Shown here in pieces: positions 56,826 through 64,000 of a DNA stretch of 64,000 nt (the first letter of the stretch is position 1; every line of letters begins with the position of its first letter). The translations under genes were made by a program, and so were the position numbers. The stretch is taken from contig CM018695.1 in the NCBI GenBank assembly GCA_009363875.1, forward strand, positions 45,441,935-45,505,934, given 5' to 3'. Under the pieces are notes generated by a model. The model saw nothing but the letters and a program-made list of their open reading frames with translations, did no database searches and was not told the origin of the DNA. Source of the stretch: Mikania micrantha (lineage: Eukaryota; Streptophyta; Magnoliopsida; Asterales; Asteraceae).

Positions 56826-59800
56826 TCACTTTCTCGGGGGCTGGAGGTTCCGTTCTTCCTCCGCCTGTGTGTTAATCGGACCGTCAATGTAATGCTTAAG
56901 CCTGTGTCCGTTAACCTTAAATGTCCGTCCCTCCGAGTGTTCGAGTTCTACGGATCCGTATGTAAAAACTTGTTTCACTGTAAATGGACCTGACCAACGG
57001 GATTTTAGCTTTCCTGGAAACAACTTTAACCTCGAATTGTATAACAGCACACGGTCTCCCACTTTGAATTCCTTATCGCCCTTCAATCTTCGATCATGTA
57101 GTTTCTTTGTCCGCTCCTTATAAATGGTGGAATTCGCGTATGCCTGATCTCTCAATTCCTCTAACTCATGCAGCTGCAGTAAACGCTGCTCACCGGCCTT
57201 TACCATGTCAAAATTAAGCGCCTTTAGCACCCAATATGCTTTATGCTCCAACTCCACTGGTAAATGGCAGGCTTTTCCATATACCAACCTATACGGTGTG
57301 GTACCAATAGGTGTCTTGAATGCAGTACGGAAAGCCCAAAGTGCATCATCCAGTTTATCCGCCCAATCCTTGCGGTTTTGACCAACTGTCCGCTCAAGGA
57401 TTTTCTTAATTCCTCTGTTTGTCACCTCAACTTGCCCACTCGTCTGTGGATGATACGGCGTAGCAAGTCGATGGGTTACCCCGTATCGTTGTAAAACCTT
57501 TTCCATCTGCACATTACAAAAGTGGGTACCTCTGTCACTAATCAGCGCTCTTGGTGTACCGAATCATGCAAACAACTTCTTAACAAACCTCACCACTACC
57601 CTAGCATCATTAGTGGGCAGGGCTTGCGCTTCCACCCACTTAGAGACGTAATCAACTGCAACCAGGATATACTTGTTTCTATGAGATGAAGGAAACGGTC
57701 CCATGAAGTCAATGCCCCCAATATCGAATATCTCGCAAACCTGAATGCTTGTCTGGGGCATCTCATTACGAGATGAGATGTTACCTGCCCTTTGGCAGGC
57801 ATCACACGCTTTCACAAATTCGTGTGCATCCTTAAAGATGGTCGGCCATTAGAAACCGGAGTCAAACACCTTTTTGGCCGTGTAAGTTGCTCCGTGGTGG
57901 CCACCAGTCGGTCCTGTATGGCAGTGACGTAGAATCTCTCATGCTTCGTCTCCATGGACACATCTACGCACTATCTGGTCTGCACCAATTCGAAACAAAT
58001 GTGGATCTTCCCAAAAGTAGTACTTAACATCAGCAAAGAATTTCTTCTTTTGTTGGTACGTCATTCCTTTCACTAAAATGCCACACGCCAAATAGTTAGC
58101 AAAATCTGCAAACCAAGGATCCATAGACTCACGTGCCTGCATACTGAAGATAAACTCATGAGGGAAGTTATCATTAATCTGTGACTCCTTGATTTTCTTC
58201 AACTCTGGATTCTCTAGACGCGATAGATGATCGGCTGCTACGTTCTCAGCTCCTTTCTTGTCACGAATTTCAATGTCAAACTCCTGTAGTAGCAGAATCC
58301 ATCGAATGAGCCTAGGTTTGGCATCTTGCTTACTAAAGAGGTGTCTCAATGCTGCATGATCCGTGTAAACAATGGTCTTGGACAGCACCAAGTAAGACCG
58401 AAACTTATCAAATGCAAAGACCACCGCAAGGAGCTCCTTCTCGGTAGTCGTGTAATGCTCCTGCGCATCATTTAGGGTCTTACTTGCATAATAGATAGGA
58501 TGGAAGTGTTTGTCCTTCCGCTGTCCTAAGACTGCCCCGATCGCGTAATCACTCGCATCGCACATTAATTCAAATGGCTGAGTCCAATCGGGTGCGACCA
58601 TAATGGGGGCATTAACCAATTTCTCCTTAATCAAGTCAAATGCCTTTAAGCACTCATCAGAGAAGACGAATGGCATGTCCTTCTCGAGGAGTTGAGTCAT
58701 CGGGTGAGTGATCTTAGAAAAGTCTTTGATAAAACGTCGGTAGAAACCCGCATGACCTAGGAAACTCCTGATTGCCTTCACAGAGGTAGGTGGTGGTAAT
58801 CTAGCAATAGTGTCTACCTTGGCTCTATCCACCTCGAGCCCTTGCTGTGAAATCTTGTGCCCAAGCACAATTCCTTCTCGAACCATGAAATGACATTTCT
58901 CCCAATTTAGTACTAGGTTCGTTTCCTCACATCTAGCTAACATGCGCTCAAGACTGTGGAGACACTGATCAAAGGAATCCCCAAACACTGAAAAGTCGTC
59001 CATAAAAACCTCCATGGAATCCTCGATCATGTCATGGAAAATAGCAACCATGCATCGCTGAAAAGTAGCTGGTGCGTTACACAACCCAAATGGCATGCGT
59101 CTGTACGCGAAAGTGCCAAAGGGGCATGTAAAGGTCGTCTTCTCTTGATCCTCTGGTGCTACGGGGATCTAGAAGTAACCTGAGAATCCATCAAGGAAAC
59201 AGTAAAACTGCTTTCCCGCTAAACGTTCCAGCATCTGATCAATGAACGGTAGGGGGAAATGATCCTTACGAGTGGCATCATTGAGCTTGCGATAATCAAT
59301 GCAAACTCTCCATCCCGTAACCGTCCTGGTGGGTATCAACTCATTCCTCTCATTGGCAACAACTGTCATGCCACCCTTCTTTGGTACCACCTGCACTGGG
59401 CTCACCCATGCCGAATCTGAGATCGGGTATATCAAACCGACATCCAACAATTTAATCACTTCCTTCTTCACAACCTCTTGCATGTTAGGGTTGAGCCTAC
59501 GCTGATGCTGCACAACAGGCTTGTATTCATCTTCCATCAGAATTTTATGCGTACAAAAGGTAGGGTTGATACCCTTGATGTCCATGATTTTCCACGCAAT
59601 AGCCTGCTTATGCTTCCTTAGCACTTTCAAGAGCCTCTCCTTCTCCTCAACCGTCAAATTCTTAGCTATTATTACTGGTAGCTTCAAATCATCATCCAAG
59701 AATGCATACTCAAGGTGAGATGGCATTTCTTTAAGTTCTAGAGATGGTGGCTCAACCACAGATGGTTTCACTTCTGGCTCTTTTCTTTCCATCACTTCAA

Positions 59801-60738
59801 ACACCTTCTCATCATGTGGTGGATTACTTTCCAAATCACTGGATTCTTGCACAAAGGATGATTCAGTCATCACAACCTCTTGGTTCATCATGCTTAGGAT
59901 TTGTGTATCTAAGGTGTCCTTTTCGCATATTTCCTGAAGACAACAACCCACATGTGGCATAATGGTGTCAATAAAGTACAGGGTGTCATCGTGACCTTTT
60001 GTGTGTCTCATGGACTTCTTAATGTCAAAGGTTATGGTGTCATCATCGACTCGAAGAGTCAGCTTGCCATCGAAGACATCTATCAATGCCCTTGAGGTAG
60101 CTAAGAAGGGACGACCCAATATCAATGGAACATGTTCATCCTCGTCCATGTCCAAGATCACAAAGTCAGTAGGAAACACAAACTTTCCTACCTTCACGAG
60201 CATATTCTCCATAATACCTCGTGGATACTTAACTGATCTGTCAGCTAGCTGAATACTCATTCGCGTAGGTGTCGGCTCTCCTAGGTCCAGCTTAGCGAAT
60301 ACAGAATAAGGCATCAGATTGATGCTGGCACCTAGGTCAGCTAGTGCATTGCTGACAGACAAACTACCTATCAAACAGGGAATGGTGAAGCTTCCCGGAT
60401 CTGACATCTTTGCAGGTAGCTTGTTTTGGAGGATCGCTGAGCACTCCTCACTCAACGTCACCGTGGAAAACTCCTCAAGTTTCTTCTTGTTAGTCAACAA
60501 ATCCTTCAGAAACTTGGCGTATTTTGGCATCTGAGCTAGAGCCTCCACAAATGGCAAGTTAATGAGCAGTTGCTTGAAAATTCCTAAGAACTTGCCATAT
60601 TCTTCCTCCATTTTCTCTTTTCTCAACCTCCCCGGGTAGGGCAAAGGAGGCTGGTAGGGTTTGACTGCTTCCTTTGGTCGTGTTGTACTCGCTGGGCTTA
60701 GCCTAGTATTTTGCAACTTGACCTCCGGCTCAGTTTCT
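56826..60738 (-). pseudogene. Athila B protease-RT-RNase H-integrase
   Basis: Protease, RT, RNase H and integrase landmarks are the same as in A (DLGA near 60338, FMDDFSVFG near 59000, MCDASDYAIG near 58555, integrase core 57700-57420). In-frame stops are 59169-59171 (TAG, Lys in A, just after GFSGYF), 57939-57941 (TGA, Arg in A), 57849-57851 (TAA, Tyr in A) and 57564-57566 (TGA, Arg in A). Three of these hit integrase. No frameshift is present, and the frame ends naturally at 56826 after NLQPPRK, as in A. Confidence 0.92.
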
Positions 60739-62213
60739 TCTTCTTCTTCATCTACCGGCTTGGACACAACAACCGGTTCGTCCAACTGAGTGGTTTTGCC
60801 ACTCCTAGTCGTGACTGCTTTCATGTGTTCCTTAGGATTTTTCTCGGTATTCGCAGGAAAAGTACCCTGTTGGCGCTCAGATAATGCAGTCGCAATCTGT
60901 CCTAAGTGTCGCTCAATGTTCTGAATGGCCGCCTTTTGATTCCTCATCTCTAGCTCATGCTCCTTAAACTTAGTCTGATTCTCCAAGTGGCGTGCATCAG
61001 TAACCGCAAGGTAGCGGGCTAGCATCTCCTCCATGGTCTCCTTCTTCTCTGGTTGAGCACTGTTACTAGTTCCCTCATTTTGAAACAAACTCTGCTGACG
61101 TGGTTGGAACTGTCGCGGCTGATGAAATCCGTGTGGGTTAGAAGAATTTGAGTTGTTCTTCCAACTGAAGTTCGGGTGATTCTTCCATCCCTGATTATAA
61201 GTGTTGCTAAAGGCATTGTTTTGTGGACGACCCTGGCCGGTAACAAAATCCACCTGCTCAAGGGAATTGAGATGATCCCTTTGCATAGAATCTGTAGTCT
61301 CATGAGCACCACCACATGTATCACAACACTGTTGTGAACTGTTCACCTGCATGCGGTCAATCTTTTTAGTCAATGCCTCAAGCTGGGCAAGGATTGCAGT
61401 GTTAGAATCAACCTGGTGAACTCCTAACTTCTGAGTAGTCGGTGGTTTGCTCCTAGAGGATGGGTATTGATATGAATTCATTGCCAACTCCTCAAATAAA
61501 TCAGCAACCTCCTCAGGTGTTTTGTTACTAAAGGAACCTCCGACAGACATATCTACGAGCTGTCTAGTCTGGTGGTTCAATCCATTGTAGAACTTTTCCA
61601 CCTGCTGCCATAGCTCCTATCCGTGATGTGGACACTTCCTCAGCAACTCCTTGAATCTCTCCCACGTCTCATAGAATGATTCTCCATCCTCTTTCATAAA
61701 CGCATGAATGTTGCTCCTCATTCGAGCAGTCTTAGATGGGGGAAAGTATCTCAATATAAACTTATCAGTCATATCTGCCCATGTGGCAATGGATCCCACT
61801 GGCAAGGAGTCCAGCCAACTCATGGCTCGATCACTTAGAGAAGATGAAAAGAGTCTTAGCTTGATCGCATCCTCAGAAACTCCATTGATCTTGAACGTGT
61901 CACATACATTATGAAAGAGCTTAAGATGTCGATTTGGGTCCTCATCTGGTAACCCATGAAATTGGACCGAATTCTGAATCATAGCAGTGATCTGAGGCGG
62001 AATGGTGAAGTTATTAGCTTCAACTGCAGGCCTAGCAATGCTTGATCTAGCACCATCCAGTGATGGTTTCGCGTAGTCCGCGATGGTCCTCCTTGGTGGA
62101 ATTCCTCCTCCATTGTTAGCAGCCATTTCTTTTCGTGCTCTCAAACGGTGGTGAAATTCTCGTTCAGGTTCAGCAAATGGCGTAACCAAGTCCTCGGTGG
62201 CACTTTTACGCAC
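60739..62213 (-). pseudogene. Athila B gag
   Basis: It starts MRKSATEDLVTPFAEP and is co-linear with gag of A. One nonsense codon (TAG at 61617-61619, Leu in A) falls right after KCPHHG. The frame then runs open through the zinc knuckle into protease and RT to 59169. The last ligand of the knuckle is Ser here (CDTCGGAHETTDS), whereas A keeps Cys, so the knuckle should not bind zinc normally. Confidence 0.9.
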
Positions 62214-62310
62214 GCACTAGAAACCTGTAATTAGGAAAAAGACGAAATAAACAAAATAAAAGAAAATAATGGTTGACCTACCAAATTCGATTGTTCTTAA
62301 TATCACCGTG

Positions 62311-62328
62311 TCCCCGGCAACGGCGCCA
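62311..62328 (-). other. Primer binding site (tRNA-Asp type) of Athila B
   Basis: The minus strand reads TGGCGCCGTTGCCGGGGA, identical to element A, 6 nt after the LTR end. Confidence 0.95.
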
Positions 62329-62334
62329 AAAACT

Positions 62335-63952
62335 TGATGTGTGTAAAGACTATATGATTTTAATGAGAAAATTTACTTACACAATTAAGTTAAAAATGGG
62401 TTTTTACCAAGTGACCAAACTACACACGTTAGGCAAGTGTACCTATCGTTATGCAATATAGTATCAGCAAGAACCGAATGTCAATCCGTGGGACACAGTG
62501 AATACCAATAATGAACCGTCTTCAATATCCAACCGATGTAAATTAAATTGTTTTATGAATGATTTTGATTACAAACGAAGCAATTAAAGAAAAGAAAGAA
62601 ATCCAAGAAAGCAATTATAAGCAAATTGAATCAATAAGTGAGAAAACTATTACTTAGGTCTTGAATCCTCCTAAACATGCAAAGACAATTGTAGAATGAC
62701 TAAACCAATGAAACTGTCTCCAAATTAGATAGTCAAAACCTAAAGGACTATTGACACATCCAATAGATTATGAAAATCACTATGAATGAAGTACAAACAG
62801 ATATAATTGTGTCAAAAGCTATAAAGGTTTAAAATCCTAGTCAAAGGTAATTCAAACCAACAGACAATAGAACGATAAAGATATGGCTAATCTAAACAGC
62901 CCTAAAGTCGTTAAGCAATCCCAAGTCGATTCTTATTATAATCCCAAAACATCTAATTCACAAATAAGCAAACTACACCTTACGTTCGCAAGCATGCAAA
63001 TTAACCAAACAATGAATAGATTGAATTTAAGCAAAGATGTTGATTCGTCCAAACCTAACACCTATGGATGCACTACTGATCAGCCAAGATTACCATCAAG
63101 AATTATCATTTACTAGTCCTAGTCTCATGCATTAGATTGAAAATCAACCAATAAACAATCCAACAATAAGTATACTAACACATGGGGGTAGTCCTACATG
63201 CCAAGATCAATATACCCACATAATCATATAATAAACTCAACATAAATCAGCAACACATGATCATTATAACAGAATTGAACAAGGATTACTAAATTTAACG
63301 CAATTTCATTGGAAAAGTCAAACTAAAAAGTCAAACACATCTAAGATTCATCAAAACCCAAGTAATAAACGAATTAGCCGAGCATGGCTGTGAAAAATTG
63401 AACAAAAGACATAAAACTAGTCATGGTTCAGAAGAAAAACGAAATCAAACGAAGAAAAACTAAACCGGAAGACTAGTCGACCCGCTTTAATCCAATCCCG
63501 ATCAACCGCCGCTCCAAATCCGTCAAGATCTCGACTTTATGCTTCAAAATCTCCAAAAACGCTCTCTGGAAGTCGATCCCCCGAAACCCTAGCCGTATAT
63601 GTGCTTAAATATATAAAAATTAGGGTTTTCGGCTTTCATACGGACCATATGAACCTCATATGGCCCGTATCGAGGCCCATATCTGCTTTTTAAGGTCCTG
63701 GCAACTCATATGGACCTGCATATGGCCTCTGATCTTCATACACCCTAGCATATGGCCCATATGGATCTCATATGGCCTGTATGACCTTCCTGGCAGAATC
63801 TTCAATTTTCTCTTTTTTCAACCGATTCAACGATCCGACCTACAAATGTCAAATATAACCAAATCAATACCTATTATCATGAAAAGTTTACCAAAACCAA
63901 GTTTAAACAAGGGTTAATGGGTTCCAATAAATGTGTAAATTAAGACACATCA
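62335..63952 (-). repeat. 5' LTR of Athila B (1618 bp)
   Basis: It has TGATGTG...CACATCA ends, the same length as the shared LTR 50256-51873. It is followed directly by Copia-like DNA (CCTTGAAATAAAG). The CATATGG cluster lies at about 63636-63790. Confidence 0.93.
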
Positions 63953-64000
63953 CCTTGAAATAAAGTTGATGATATCATAATCCTAGGGGAAGATTTTTGT
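63953..64000 (+). other. 3' end of the interrupted Copia element (polypurine tract)
   Basis: CCTTGAAATAAAGTTGATG and then CCTAGGGGAAGATTTTTGT resemble the end of a Sirevirus interior. A purine tract lies at about 63984-63993, and the LTR may begin with TGT at 63998. If so, the Athila pair was inserted between the accessory ORF and the 3' LTR. Confidence 0.5.

Larger units (their letters stand above)
50256..63952 (-). mobile_element. Athila element B, LTR to LTR, 13.7 kb
   Basis: The complete set on the minus strand: 5' LTR 62335-63952, PBS 62311-62328, gag-pol 62213-56826, spacer with promoter-like module and intron, ORF3 54952-53498, 3' region with two purine tracts, and 3' LTR 50256-51873. 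A and B gag-pol have the same length (1796 codons). B has five nonsense codons, none shared with A. The high flank is Copia 3'-end DNA (63953-64000), so Athila sits inside the Copia element. No target duplication can be tested because the low flank is element A. Confidence 0.93.

Overview
The window looks like nuclear DNA from a flowering plant, most likely a daisy-family (Asteraceae) genome. It is AT-rich and packed with nested LTR retrotransposons of plant lineages (Tekay-type chromovirus, Athila, Sirevirus-type Copia). I recall the accessory protein starting MAALKF from Anthemideae genomes; this is memory, not a search. I see no convincing host gene, rRNA or tRNA gene, CRISPR array or bacterial feature. 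All protein-coding content is retroelement gag/pol or retroelement accessory ORFs, nearly all broken by stop codons.

Layout. (1) 1-3092: AT-rich DNA with a 98-bp tandem repeat, a 423-bp Mutator-like MITE with a perfect 10-bp target duplication, and an LTR-like remnant. (2) 3093-15619: an old + strand Ty3/gypsy (Tekay-like) element whose interior keeps only gag and a protease remnant. Its LTRs carry a solo LTR (3622-4288, perfect TSD), a second probable solo LTR (5466-8019) and a Copia fragment (13664-14794). Near-matching 5-bp repeats (GCCTA/GCCTT) flank the whole element. (3) 16926-30959: an LTR that appears to be split by a minus-strand Tekay chromovirus (18026-30586). That element has one continuous gag-pol frame with five in-frame stops, and its 5' LTR is truncated. 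(4) 30960-40855, resuming at 63953: a decayed + strand Sirevirus-like Copia element with an accessory ORF after pol. (5) 40886-63952: two Athila elements on the minus strand, head to tail and sharing the LTR at 50256-51873, lying inside the Copia element. The left copy (A) lacks its 3' end; the right copy (B) is complete from LTR to LTR. Both have gag-pol frames of exactly the same length, with different nonsense mutations, and an accessory ORF downstream (intact in B).

Three signals go beyond plain annotation. First, the Tekay element repeats a ~120-nt module four times (once in the LTR, three times in the leader). Its core is conserved but its flanking arms differ between copies while staying self-complementary, as expected for a conserved RNA fold. 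Second, the Athila accessory ORF is preceded by what looks like its own gene-like control region: a CATATGG cluster resembling the LTR's, a TATA box, a pyrimidine-rich leader, a GTATGT donor and a CACAG acceptor 3 nt before the ATG. Third, several unrelated families each carry a private short-motif cluster in LTR or leader DNA (GGTTCG, CATATGG, TTCTCGG, CATTCGG, CCACA..TGTGG). In the two families with an accessory ORF the motif recurs in the spacer before that ORF.

All similarity statements were made by eye; identities and ages were not computed.
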